64,000 nucleotides of DNA from Phycisphaeraceae bacterium (lineage in GTDB: Bacteria > Planctomycetota > Phycisphaerae > Phycisphaerales > SM1A02). The stretch spans positions 186,001 to 250,000 of the forward strand of contig JAHBWZ010000006.1 in NCBI GenBank assembly GCA_019636755.1. The letters are read 5' to 3'. Position 1 is the first letter of the stretch, and every line of letters begins with the position of its first letter. The notes beneath the pieces were generated by a model that saw only the letters and a list, made by a program, of their open reading frames with translations, was not told the origin of the DNA and made no database searches. Positions 16,987-24,925 of this stretch are shown here, piece after piece. Both the position numbers and the translations under genes were made by a program.

Positions 16987-17580
16987 TCAGGGAATCGGGC
17001 TGCGCATCTTCAGTTCGAATCGATGGCCCTCATGCTCCAGGGTCACCGACCGATGTCCCACCTCAATCAGCAGGAATCGCCGATCACTCCCGCGGCCCGC
17101 CGGGACACTCGTCCCGACCGAATAGGCCTGCCCGCCGATCAGGGCGAGCGATGCCGTCGGCATGACGGCGTCGAGAGTGAGCGAATCAACAAGCATCTGG
17201 AGCTGCCTTCGGAGGTTGGCCTCAACCTCCATCTGATTCTCGGCCGTTTCAGGGCCTGACTTGGGCTCATTCCTGAACGCACCCGGAGCCGGCTCCGGAA
17301 GGGGAAACTGCCGCGACGGAATGCGGAACGCATCGCGCATCGGGAACTCATCGAGCCGGACTTCGACGCGCTGCACCTCGACGGGGCCGGTCTGCACGGG
17401 CGCTCCTGCGGTACGGGCGGCCCCGCCCTCGGGAACGGCGATCGCCATGCGCGGCATGTTGGTCACGATGATCAGGCGTGCCCAGAGCAGGAGCGCTACG
17501 GAGAGCGCCACGCAGAGCATGCCGAATTTGCGCCGGTCCGCGGTCGCACGGATCCAGAACCTGCGGAGTCGAAGCATCAT
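16987..17580 (-). CDS. PilP/GspC-like inner-membrane alignment protein
   Basis: The 197-residue protein has an N-terminal membrane helix (about 21-41) and a periplasmic part ending in a small beta domain. The pattern there (YSVGTSVPAG, then FLLIEVGHRSVTLEHEGHRFEL) matches the homology region of PilP and GspC proteins, which bind the secretin. No lipobox is visible, unlike classical PilP, and the single helix is closer to GspC. Its position between the PilO-like gene and the secretin supports the call. Its ATG overlaps the pilO stop by 4 nt. Confidence 0.75.
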   Translation of the reverse strand: MMLRLRRFWIRATADRRKFGMLCVALSVALLLWARLIIVTNMPRMAIAVPEGGAARTAGAPVQTGPVEVQRVEVRLDEFPMRDAFRIPSRQFPLPEPAPGAFRNEPKSGPETAENQMEVEANLRRQLQMLVDSLTLDAVMPTASLALIGGQAYSVGTSVPAGRGSDRRFLLIEVGHRSVTLEHEGHRFELKMRSPIP

Positions 17581-18164
17581 GGCCGGTCCGACCCTCCTGC
17601 GTCCGCGTAGATGACGTCGAAGCCGATCGAGAAGTGCACGGGCGGAGAGCCCGGTCCATCGATCGCCCGATCCGCGGTCGCCCGGACGGAGGTCACCCGA
17701 AGGAGACGGTCCATGCGTTCAATCGAGCGCAGCAGTGCGAACCCGCTGTCGAACGAGCCTCGCAGTTCGACCGTCAGCGGTATCGCCTGCTCCGGCCATC
17801 CTTCTTCACCGGTGGCACGGGTCGCGGCGCCGGTCGTGAAGTTCTGATCGAGGACCAGGACGCCGTCCACGGGGAGCGCAAGGCGACCGACGATGTCCGC
17901 GGTATCCGCTGTCGGTGGAACCGTCCGGCAGGACCGGGCGATGAGCCGTCGCTTCTCAGCGAGTTCCAGCGAGAGCCGTCGCTCGTCGTCGGCGATGACT
18001 GCCGAGATCCCCACGCGATGCGAAAGCGACCGGATCTCCCGCCTGATCAGCACGCTCTCCCGATAAGCCGGCCAGGCGGCGGCGAGGCCCCCGAGCAGCA
18101 CGATGCCGATGCCGGTGACGGCCGCGCCCAGGCGGTGGCGCATCTCGGTGCTCATGCGGATCAC
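17577..18164 (-). CDS. pilO: PilO-like pilus alignment protein
   Basis: The 195-residue bitopic protein has a membrane helix at about 14-31, a coiled-coil-prone stretch (REIRSLSHRVGIS to about 75) and a ferredoxin-like periplasmic part. Sequence conservation in PilO is low, so the call depends on length, topology and gene order (pilM-N-O-P-Q). Start and stop both overlap neighbouring genes by 4 nt (ATGA). It likely forms a heterodimer with the PilN-like protein. Confidence 0.75.
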   Translation of the reverse strand: MIRMSTEMRHRLGAAVTGIGIVLLGGLAAAWPAYRESVLIRREIRSLSHRVGISAVIADDERRLSLELAEKRRLIARSCRTVPPTADTADIVGRLALPVDGVLVLDQNFTTGAATRATGEEGWPEQAIPLTVELRGSFDSGFALLRSIERMDRLLRVTSVRATADRAIDGPGSPPVHFSIGFDVIYADAGGSDRP

Positions 18165-18826
18165 GAGCGACCTCCTCCGGCCGAGGCGATCGCCATCGGA
18201 GCGATGCGATCCAGGTCAATCCGGATAGTGACCCGGAAATCACGCGCCGGGACGCCACGCACCAGCCGGGTCCGGCTGAAGTCAAGCGTGACGGTCTCGG
18301 TGAACTCAAGAGCCTGCAGTTCCGCCACGAATCCGGCGACCGCACGATCATCCGGCGCAAGCCCGGAGATCTCGATGCGTGCAGGCCGTGCCGGTGCCGA
18401 TGCCGTCGCACCGGCCGGCGCCGCCGCGGTCCGCGCCGAGCGCGCAGTCCGTCGGCCGGTCGCCTCGACGTCGATGCGATCGATGGCGGCGCCCTCGGGA
18501 AGTCGGTTGGCGATCGTCGCGATCACGCCGGCGAACTCGATCGGCTGGGCAATCGCGCGGTACCGCGCCAGGGCACGATCCAGGTCCGACGACTCGGACC
18601 GGATCTGCGCGATCCGGCGCTCCATGCGGATCACCTCGTCGTGCTTCGCCTGCGCCGTCGCGAGTGACTCGCGGAGTCCTCCCCGCAATACGCGGGCGTG
18701 GACCGTCAGGGTGCTCAGCACCACGACGCCCGCGATGATCGCGGCGACATACCGACCCGTCCTGAGGCCGGCATTCGTACGCTCATGTACGGAGGACGGC
18801 AGAAGGTTGATCGACTGTCGGATCAT
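18161..18826 (-). CDS. pilN: PilN-like pilus alignment protein
   Basis: The 221-residue protein begins with the hallmark INLLPSSVHE (residues 6-15), the short cytoplasmic tail by which PilN binds PilM. A membrane helix follows (about 27-46), then a coiled coil and a periplasmic ferredoxin-like domain. An Ala/Pro-rich insert lies at about 125-150. It overlaps pilM by 4 nt upstream and pilO by 4 nt downstream. Confidence 0.88.
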   Translation of the reverse strand: MIRQSINLLPSSVHERTNAGLRTGRYVAAIIAGVVVLSTLTVHARVLRGGLRESLATAQAKHDEVIRMERRIAQIRSESSDLDRALARYRAIAQPIEFAGVIATIANRLPEGAAIDRIDVEATGRRTARSARTAAAPAGATASAPARPARIEISGLAPDDRAVAGFVAELQALEFTETVTLDFSRTRLVRGVPARDFRVTIRIDLDRIAPMAIASAGGGRS

Positions 18827-20004
18827 GCCGCCCCCCTTCTCATCTGCGCCGCCGCCGCCGCATCCGCCCCGCGCCGTACCCGGCTCGTCTCCAGACCGCG
18901 CAGGGCGAGTCCGGCCGCAACGGCCCAGGACGACATCGGCCCCTGGTCCCGACCCAGCCGCGCATGCAGCGCGGATCGGAGCGATGTGAGCGTTGCCGTC
19001 GGAGCGTCCAGGTCGACGGGCAGGCCGGTGGCCTCGGCGAGCATTTCGAGCAGCCCGGGCTCCCGACCGTTGCCGCCGGTCACGATCATGCTGCGCGGCG
19101 GCTCACCGCGGAAGGTGACGTTGTAGTAGCGGAGGCAGAGTACGACCTCGCGGATGACCTCGGCGAGAAGTCCGCGCGACGCGTCGAACACGGCGCGCTC
19201 GACGCTCTCATCCATGTGAATCGCCTCGTCGGCGGGCCTGGAGGAGTCATCGAGCGCTGTCCCGCGCTCGAATCGGGCGATGCGCGCGGCGCGAAGTTCC
19301 GCAGCGGACTCCGGCTCGATGTCCAGTCGTTCGCGGACCTTCTCATCGAGATCCCGACCGCCCACGGAGATCTGCTTCGCGAACGCGATCGATCCGCCGC
19401 GCAGCACGATCAGCGTCGACGCGGAGTGCCCGACGTCGAGGATCACCCGGACATCGCGTTCATCGGCCTCCCGCCGATGCCGTCGGCTGAACAGGCGCGT
19501 GAGCGCGAAGAACCCGGTCTCCACGGCGACGGGATGAAGCCCCGCCGCGAGCAGGGTCTCGACCGGGGGCATCAGGTCATCGTGCGCGACCGCGACGATG
19601 ATGATCTCCTCTCGCTTCTCGTTACCACCGGCACTCAGACCGGTCCGGATGAAGTCCGCCTCGAGCCCCTGGCGATCGAGGCCGAACCGCTCTGCCGCCT
19701 CCCACCGTGCCGCCTCGCGCAGTTCGTCATCCGACATGGCCGGCAGCCGCACGGACTGGAGCCGGACGACTTCACGCGGGAGACTCAGGACGCAGCGACG
19801 ACCCCGGAATCCCGCGTGCGCGAGGAGCGACTCGAGCCGGTCCGCGGACGGCAGACCGCTGCCTCCGGGCGTCCGCGGGAGCATGGCGGCCCCGACGACG
19901 CGCAGACCGGAGGAGGCGGTGCGCAGCTGGAGCACGCGCAGACCGACAGCGCCGATGTCGAAGCCGATGGGTCCGCACTGTCCGCCGAGCAGTCCGCCGA
20001 GCAC
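18823..20004 (-). CDS. pilM: PilM-like actin-fold ATPase of the pilus
   Basis: The 393-residue cytoplasmic protein has the actin-like phosphate-1 motif (IGFDIGAVGLRVLQL, residues 13-27) and a second nucleotide motif (VILDVGHSASTLIVL, about 190-204) followed by the GGRDLDE stretch. PilM forms a cytoplasmic ring that links the PilB/PilC motor to PilN. The C-terminus has an Ala-rich tail. It heads the translationally coupled pilM-N-O-P block and lies 36 nt downstream of a prepilin gene. Confidence 0.9.
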   Translation of the reverse strand: MLGGLLGGQCGPIGFDIGAVGLRVLQLRTASSGLRVVGAAMLPRTPGGSGLPSADRLESLLAHAGFRGRRCVLSLPREVVRLQSVRLPAMSDDELREAARWEAAERFGLDRQGLEADFIRTGLSAGGNEKREEIIIVAVAHDDLMPPVETLLAAGLHPVAVETGFFALTRLFSRRHRREADERDVRVILDVGHSASTLIVLRGGSIAFAKQISVGGRDLDEKVRERLDIEPESAAELRAARIARFERGTALDDSSRPADEAIHMDESVERAVFDASRGLLAEVIREVVLCLRYYNVTFRGEPPRSMIVTGGNGREPGLLEMLAEATGLPVDLDAPTATLTSLRSALHARLGRDQGPMSSWAVAAGLALRGLETSRVRRGADAAAAAQMRRGAA

Positions 20005-20040
20005 GTCTGTGTCTCTCCTGGTCTCTTCCGCTGCCGTCGT

Positions 20041-20619
20041 TCAGGGATCGATGCGGGAAACGGTGATCTTCCCGGTGAACGCCGCGATGCTCACGCGGTA
20101 GACGTCGTCGTTCACGCCGATGTCGATCGTCCCGCCGAGACCCGGCAGCCCGCCCTCCCGGACGGTGCCGCCCATCTCGTCGTAGACGACGAAACCGTTC
20201 TCGCCGTCTATCTGCACGTCGAGGATGCGGACACCGGTGAACCGGCTGTCCGCGTCGAACCGGACGACGTATTCGCCGAGCGTCCCGGGCGGGGAAAGCG
20301 GATCGCGGATCCAGTCGGCGAGCGCGGGGTCCAGCGCAAGGGCGTAGTCCGCCTCGGTGACACGCGCGAGGCCGTACCCGCTGCCGTCGTCGAAGAACTC
20401 CACGCGCCGCAGTTCCTGTCGCGCCAGCGCGTCGGCCTGAGCGAACGTCATGTCCGCCACGAGACGTCGGACCGCGGCCTGCGCGCGCATGCTGTCCCGA
20501 CCGACGATGTTCGGGATGAGCAGCGACGCCGCAAGTCCGAGCAGGCCCACGACAAGCAGCAGCTCGACAAGCGTGTAGCCTCGCCGATTTCCTGCCCCTG
20601 GCGTGAACGACGTGCTCAT
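20041..20619 (-). CDS. Prepilin-like protein (GspH/minor pseudopilin type)
   Basis: The 192-residue protein has a type III prepilin leader, cut before Tyr in RRG/YTLVELLLVV, followed by the usual N-terminal helix with Glu5. The body is beta-rich and lacks the short GspG-type calcium loop, so it resembles GspH-like minor pseudopilins. I chose the ATG at 20619 because GGGAGGAG precedes it. An alternative ATG at 20682 overlaps the upstream stop by 4 nt but gives a very long leader. Confidence 0.85.
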   Translation of the reverse strand: MSTSFTPGAGNRRGYTLVELLLVVGLLGLAASLLIPNIVGRDSMRAQAAVRRLVADMTFAQADALARQELRRVEFFDDGSGYGLARVTEADYALALDPALADWIRDPLSPPGTLGEYVVRFDADSRFTGVRILDVQIDGENGFVVYDEMGGTVREGGLPGLGGTIDIGVNDDVYRVSIAAFTGKITVSRIDP

Positions 20620-20678
20620 GAGGACTCCTCCCGCCGATCCGGTGTCAGGCCGATCGGGCCACGGAACGGACTTCGCAC

Positions 20679-21053
20679 TCAATCGCCGCTGATGCGGGCC
20701 TCGATCTCCTGGATGTTCGTCACCTCGACGCGCATCCGGCCGGTGGAGAGCTGGCGGTTCGTCGCCTCAAGGCTCTTCTGGATCGCCCGGAGCGACTGGA
20801 TCATCTCCAGGCGCTGCGCTGCCGCATTCGGGACTGAACCGTCACGATCGCCCGCCTGCGCGTGCGCCTCGGAGGCGAAACTGCCACGATCCGCGACCTG
20901 TGTCCAGATGAGACAGGCCACGAGCACGGCGTTGATCGTGAGAATGATGCTCAGGAAGCCGGGTCGGCCGCCTGAAGCACGACAGGCGTCACCCTGATCC
21001 GGGCTCCGTCGTGGTGAATCCGCCTGAGGACTGTCCTCGCGCATGGCTCGCAC
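20679..21053 (-). CDS. Small single-pass membrane protein of the pilus operon
   Basis: The 124-residue product is not a recognised family. It has a basic, Ser/Arg-rich N-terminus, one membrane helix (about 33-52) and a periplasmic part with a coiled-coil-like stretch (about 75-110). It is embedded between two pilus genes with 21 and 59 nt spacing, so it is probably an accessory component of the same machine. Confidence 0.65.
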   Translation of the reverse strand: MRAMREDSPQADSPRRSPDQGDACRASGGRPGFLSIILTINAVLVACLIWTQVADRGSFASEAHAQAGDRDGSVPNAAAQRLEMIQSLRAIQKSLEATNRQLSTGRMRVEVTNIQEIEARISGD

Positions 21054-21074
21054 TCCCGCGTCGGCCGCAGGAGG

Positions 21075-21758
21075 TCACGAACGCCACCTGGCGCCGTGCA
21101 CGACCCGCGTAACCGTCGCCCGTCCATCGGCGGATTCGGGTGTGAAGGTGAGGGTCAGGCGTACGCTGGCGCCGCGGCCGGGGTTATCAGACAGTCGCTC
21201 GACGCGCAGATCCCCCACGCCGACCGCCGCGATGCGCGCCTCGACGGCCGGGTTGCTCCGGAATCGCGCCGGAAACGCGCGGGACTCCAGGGCCGCCGGT
21301 TCCATCCGGATCGACCGGCCGCCGGATTCCCCGGGCATCGCATGGACGCGGATGGACTCCAGCAGGCGACTGTGTGAGATCACGAGGATCTCCCCGAGGT
21401 CAGCGTCGCCCGTCGGTCCGCCCCCGCCGGCGGCGCCGGTCCGGAGCACGATGTCCAGCGTTCGATCCGTTCCACCCGGTTCGTGCACGGCAACCACGTG
21501 CGTGCATTCCAGGATCATGGTCGCCAGCAGGTCGATCACGGCGGCATGCGACGGGGCTTCACCCGGATGCGCGCCCTCGATGACCCGCGCGGGACTCCGA
21601 CCGAGCGCCAGGCGCGGCCCGACGACGATCGCCCCCCCCGTGGCGAGGCTCGCGGTGCCCAGGATCAGCAGCAGCTGCACGGTGGTGGCCGCCCGGCGAC
21701 ATCCCGCCGGACGGGATGACCCCGCATTCCACCTGCACTGCCCGCTCCGGTTCCGCAC
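21075..21758 (-). CDS. Hypothetical membrane-anchored protein in the pilus operon
   Basis: The family is unknown. With the GTG start at 21758 the product has 227 residues. A basic N-terminus leads to one membrane helix (about 25-47), followed by a soluble domain without clear motifs. The start was chosen because GCGAGGAA lies immediately upstream and the GTG is 10 nt from the stop of the upstream prepilin gene. A later GTG just before the helix is the alternative. The compact spacing implies a role in pilus or secretion assembly, possibly as a divergent pseudopilin-like or accessory subunit. Confidence 0.6.
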   Translation of the reverse strand: MRNRSGQCRWNAGSSRPAGCRRAATTVQLLLILGTASLATGGAIVVGPRLALGRSPARVIEGAHPGEAPSHAAVIDLLATMILECTHVVAVHEPGGTDRTLDIVLRTGAAGGGGPTGDADLGEILVISHSRLLESIRVHAMPGESGGRSIRMEPAALESRAFPARFRSNPAVEARIAAVGVGDLRVERLSDNPGRGASVRLTLTFTPESADGRATVTRVVHGARWRS

Positions 21759-21768
21759 GCTTCCTCGC

Positions 21769-22215
21769 TTACTCGGCGAGCACCATGCCCGCATCGTCAA
21801 TCGCGTACAGGCGCGCCCGCGCCGTACTCCAGTACCAGCCGTCCGAGATCGCGGCGCCGGATGGATCACCCGGGTTTGCCGGGCCGGCCGCCACGCCGTG
21901 CGCCGAGGCGCGGAGCGGATTCGCCGGAGGCGTCATCAGGAAGCCGTCGGCCAGAAGTTCATCCCAGCCCGTGCCGTCGGCAACCCCGGGCGGCACAGTG
22001 CCGTCATGGACGATCCGATAGCGCTCGATGGTCTGGCGCAGGATCTGGAGCTGCCTCGAGACGGAGACCGCACGGGCCTCCGTCGACGCATCCGAGAACC
22101 GCGGGATGACGATTGCGGCGAGGATGCCCAGGAGGCTCACCACGATGAGCAGTTCAATGAGAGAAAAGCCCCGGATCCCGTTCACCCGGCGTGCGGTCGC
22201 GATTCCCCTCGTCAT
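21769..22215 (-). CDS. Prepilin (second PilA/GspG-like pilin)
   Basis: The 148-residue protein has the cleavage motif RG/FSLIELLIVV and the long N-terminal helix with Glu5. It is related to the neighbouring major pilin over its length: both have SVQSQLQTVR/SVSRQLQILR-type helices, a GW-D-L motif and an end with YAID-D-G-V. The start at 22215 gives a 16-residue leader. The ATG at 22236 is also possible but lies only 7 nt from a strong hairpin. It is probably a minor pilin or alternative subunit. Confidence 0.85.
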   Translation of the reverse strand: MTRGIATARRVNGIRGFSLIELLIVVSLLGILAAIVIPRFSDASTEARAVSVSRQLQILRQTIERYRIVHDGTVPPGVADGTGWDELLADGFLMTPPANPLRASAHGVAAGPANPGDPSGAAISDGWYWSTARARLYAIDDAGMVLAE

Positions 22216-22243
22216 TCGTCTGCACTCGCTCGACATGTGAAAT

Positions 22244-22273
22244 GGGGCGCCGGCGCTTCCGCGTCGGCGCCCC
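22244..22273 (-). terminator. Attenuator-like hairpin after the major pilin gene
   Basis: GGGGCGCCG (22244-22252) pairs perfectly with CGGCGCCCC (22265-22273). On the minus strand it lies 53 nt after the pilin stop and is followed by ATTTC. It probably limits read-through or protects the pilin mRNA so that pilin is made in excess over the rest of the operon. Confidence 0.6.
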
Positions 22274-22326
22274 GTGTGTTCAGGCTCCACGATCATCAGC
22301 CGATCGACGATCGCGGCAGATCACGA

Positions 22327-22752
22327 TCAGAAGTCCAGGACGTTGCCGTCCGCGTCGATCGCGTACATGACGCGGCGACCGGTGTGCCACATCCAGCCGT
22401 CGGTCGCAGCGCCGCCCGCGGCGTTGCCCGGCTCGATCGCGCCGACCACGATGCCCGTGGCGTTGCTGCGCATCGCGTTGCGCGGCTCGGCCATCAGGTA
22501 GTTGCCGTTGACGAGCTGATCCCAGCCGTTGGCGTTGAAGTCCGGATACGAGCCGTTCTGAACGCGGAAGAGCTCCACCTGGCCGCGCACGGTCTGGAGC
22601 TGGCTCTGCACGCTGCTCGCCTGCGCATCCTCGGAGGCGCTGGTGAACTGCGGGATGACGATCGCGGCAAGGATGCCGAGGATCACGACGACGATCAGGA
22701 TTTCGATCAGCGTGAAAGCACGATTCGTGGTTCGCTTGACCATGGGTTGCAT
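22327..22752 (-). CDS. Major type IV pilin/type II pseudopilin (PilA/GspG-like)
   Basis: The 141-residue prepilin has a short leader cut in NRA/FTLIEILIVVVILGI. Position -1 is Ala rather than Gly, which is less common. Glu5 and the N-terminal helix are intact. The mature part has the GspG-like pattern with YPDFNANGWDQLVNGNYL and a C-terminal MYAIDADGNVLDF. As the first gene of the leftward operon, followed by a stabilising hairpin, it is the best candidate for the main subunit. An AAGGAG lies just before the first ATG; an in-frame ATG at 22743 is the alternative start. Confidence 0.88.
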   Translation of the reverse strand: MQPMVKRTTNRAFTLIEILIVVVILGILAAIVIPQFTSASEDAQASSVQSQLQTVRGQVELFRVQNGSYPDFNANGWDQLVNGNYLMAEPRNAMRSNATGIVVGAIEPGNAAGGAATDGWMWHTGRRVMYAIDADGNVLDF

Positions 22753-23053
22753 TCGCTCCTTCGCTCAATCCGCCCAGATGAGGTGTCGGTGAAGAGGTCG
22801 TTCCGGGGAGATCCCGCCCCTCCGTGGGGCCGCGCTGCGCCCCGCGGGCGGGCGGGACTCGGCGCCTGCTCGGGCCGGGGCTCCTCGCCCGACACGTGCA
22901 TGGACCAGTGATCGACCCGCCGCCGGCCTCTCTCCACCTCGTGCCGCGTCAGGCGACCGGCATCCGGGCCGGTGTCCCTGCGCAGACCGCAGATCCGTCG
23001 TTCCCTGCCACGGCACGATGTCCGCGTAACCGACCGATGCCCGCGATGCGGAC
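22753..23053. other. Upstream region of the pilus operon; no gene seen
   Basis: These 301 nt lie between the PilZ-like gene and the major pilin gene, both leftward. A short hairpin (GCCCC/GGGGC near 22826-22840) is present. I looked for a sigma-54 -24/-12 element and a clear -35/-10 pair for the pilin and found neither. The region is very GC-rich. Confidence 0.4.
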
Positions 23054-23470
23054 CTACGCCGCGGCGGGCGCCGCGAAGACCAGGGCGAGCCGGTAGCCGC
23101 GGCCGTTCGGGAGACAGCGGAGCACGGTCGCTCGACGCGGTACGGGCCCGAGGCCCGACACGGTCAACGGCGTGCCCGGCACCAGCGCCCGGTTGCACGC
23201 GGCGCCGATGGCGTCCTCGGACGCGTCCAGGATCTCCATGGCGTGCCGTCGACCGAAACCGTCCCCGCCCGTCTCGTGACAGATCACCACGCCCTCGGTC
23301 GACCATCGGTCAGCGCGGCGTCGTTCGAACCGGTAGACCTCGGGGATGCCGGCATCCGGCGCGGCACAGCCCGGAGTTCCGGTCAGACTCGGCGCGGGCG
23401 CCTGAACGCGCGTCAGGGTGCGGCGGACGCGCGGGGCGCCGTGTGATCGGGAACGGGCGGAAGCGCTCAC
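23054..23470 (-). CDS. PilZ-like domain protein (possible cyclic-di-GMP receptor)
   Basis: The 138-residue protein has an Arg-rich RRRADR stretch (about 50-55), matching the RxxxR half of a PilZ site, and a beta-barrel-like part with DASEDAIG (82-89). In canonical PilZ domains the second motif is DxSxxG; the glycine is Ala here. Binding to cyclic-di-GMP is therefore plausible but not assured. The GTG start at 23470 is preceded by CCAGGAG with 8-nt spacing. It lies upstream of the pilus operon, on the same strand, and may link the HD-GYP signal to the pilus. Confidence 0.65.
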   Translation of the reverse strand: MSASARSRSHGAPRVRRTLTRVQAPAPSLTGTPGCAAPDAGIPEVYRFERRRADRWSTEGVVICHETGGDGFGRRHAMEILDASEDAIGAACNRALVPGTPLTVSGLGPVPRRATVLRCLPNGRGYRLALVFAAPAAA

Positions 23471-23624
23471 GGCTGTGTCTCCTGGAGCGGCGGGCCGGCG
23501 GCATGCCGGGGGCCCAGGAGGGCTCCGTCCGGCGACCATGCGGGCCGCTCGAGCAGGTTCCATCGTCCGGGGATCGCGCCGACTCAACGGAAAGTTCCGG
23601 GAACCCGGCGGGGAGGTCGGTGGG

Positions 23625-23630
23625 TACACT
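23625..23630 (+). promoter_or_regulatory. Candidate -10 hexamer (TACACT) for the DUF1015 gene
   Basis: TACACT lies 11 nt before the ATG at 23642, which would give a leaderless or nearly leaderless transcript. No Shine-Dalgarno sequence lies close to the ATG. Confidence 0.45.
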
Positions 23631-23641
23631 CGCCGCCCATC

Positions 23642-24871
23642 ATGCTTCGCATCGCCCCATTCCCCGCGCTCCGACCCGATCCATCGCTCGCATCGCGCGT
23701 GGCGGCCCTTCCCTACGACGTGGTCACGACCGAAGAGGCCAGGGCGCTTGCGGCGGGCAATCCACACTCCTTTCTCAGGGTGTCCCGGGCGGAGATCGAT
23801 CTGCCGCCGGACACGGACCCGTATGCGGAGGCCGTCTACGACCGCGCCCGGGAGAATCTGGACCGCCTCATCACCGACGGCGTTCTCCTGCAGGATTCGA
23901 CGCCGCGCCTCTACGTCTACCGACTCGTGCGTCAGGGCCGCGCGCAGGTGGGTCTGGTCTGCCGGTGCCACGTCGGCGACTACGAAGAGGGTCGGATCAA
24001 GCGGCATGAACTCACGCGGCGCGACAAGGAGGACGACCGGACCAGGCACGTCCTGCGCCTTCGCGCCAACGCAGGTCCGGTCTTCCTGGCGTTCCGCGAT
24101 GACGCCACGGTCGCCGGACTGCTCGCCGCGGTCACCGCGGGCGAACCGCTGTATCACTTCGACGCGGTCGACGGCGTCACGCACACCATCTGGATGGTGG
24201 CGGACCCCGGACCGTTCATCCGGGCCGTCGGTGCCCTGCCCGCCGCGTACATCGCCGACGGGCATCATCGCGCGGCCTCGGCGGCGCGGGCCGGCAGGGA
24301 ACTCCGCCGGCTCAATCCCGGCGCGCCCGACGGCGCGCCCTGCGACTGGTTTCTCGCCGCCCTGTTTACCGCCGGCACGCTGACGATCCTTCCCTACAAC
24401 CGGGTCGTCCTCGACCTGAACGGGCGGACACCCGCCGGCTTCCTCTCGAGGCTGGCGGAGATCGGCTCCGTCACGCCCACGCGCGATCCGTGCCCCGATC
24501 GCCCGGGCGTCTTCTGCGTGTACCTGGCGCACGCCTGGCATCGTGTCGAGATCGATCGGGCAAGGATCGATCCGGCGGATCCGATCCGGTCCCTGGACGT
24601 CTCCCTGCTGCAGGAACTCGTTCTCGAGCCGATCCTCGGCGTGGGAGACCCGCGATCGGATCGGCGTATCGACTTCGTCGGCGGGATCCACGGGACGGCC
24701 GGCCTGGCGGCCCGCGTGGATTCCGGCACGGCGGCGGTCGCGTTCTCGCTCCACGCGACGACCATGAGTCAGCTGCTCGACGTCGCGGACGCGGGCGAGA
24801 TCATGCCGCCCAAGTCGACCTGGTTCGAACCGAAGCTCCGAAGCGGCCTCCTGGTGAACCGGATCGAGTAG
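23642..24871 (+). CDS. DUF1015 family protein
   Basis: The 409-residue soluble protein matches the DUF1015 family along its whole length: LPYDVV near residue 23, NPHSFLRV, LYVYR near 95, and the invariant-looking IADGHHRAASA near 205. The biochemical role of the family is not established, although it is often found next to serine biosynthesis genes. Here it is followed on the same strand by serA after 54 nt and then serC, so a role linked to the phosphorylated serine pathway is likely but inferred. Confidence 0.88.
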   Translation: MLRIAPFPALRPDPSLASRVAALPYDVVTTEEARALAAGNPHSFLRVSRAEIDLPPDTDPYAEAVYDRARENLDRLITDGVLLQDSTPRLYVYRLVRQGRAQVGLVCRCHVGDYEEGRIKRHELTRRDKEDDRTRHVLRLRANAGPVFLAFRDDATVAGLLAAVTAGEPLYHFDAVDGVTHTIWMVADPGPFIRAVGALPAAYIADGHHRAASAARAGRELRRLNPGAPDGAPCDWFLAALFTAGTLTILPYNRVVLDLNGRTPAGFLSRLAEIGSVTPTRDPCPDRPGVFCVYLAHAWHRVEIDRARIDPADPIRSLDVSLLQELVLEPILGVGDPRSDRRIDFVGGIHGTAGLAARVDSGTAAVAFSLHATTMSQLLDVADAGEIMPPKSTWFEPKLRSGLLVNRIE

Positions 24872-24912
24872 CACCGGACACGAGGCGCGGCTCCGGGACC
24901 CGGCCCGCTTCG

Positions 24913-24918
24913 TAGAAT
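24913..24918 (+). promoter_or_regulatory. Candidate -10 hexamer (TAGAAT) for serA
   Basis: TAGAAT ends 7 nt before the ATG at 24926. It overlaps the earlier in-frame ATG at 24917, which would then not be transcribed from this promoter. This decides the start in favour of 24926. Confidence 0.5.
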
Positions 24919-24925
24919 GGCCGCC

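Noticed and set aside
22753-23053. Sigma-54 promoter for the pilin gene
   Set aside because: No GG-N10-GC element at correct spacing was found upstream of the pilin start.
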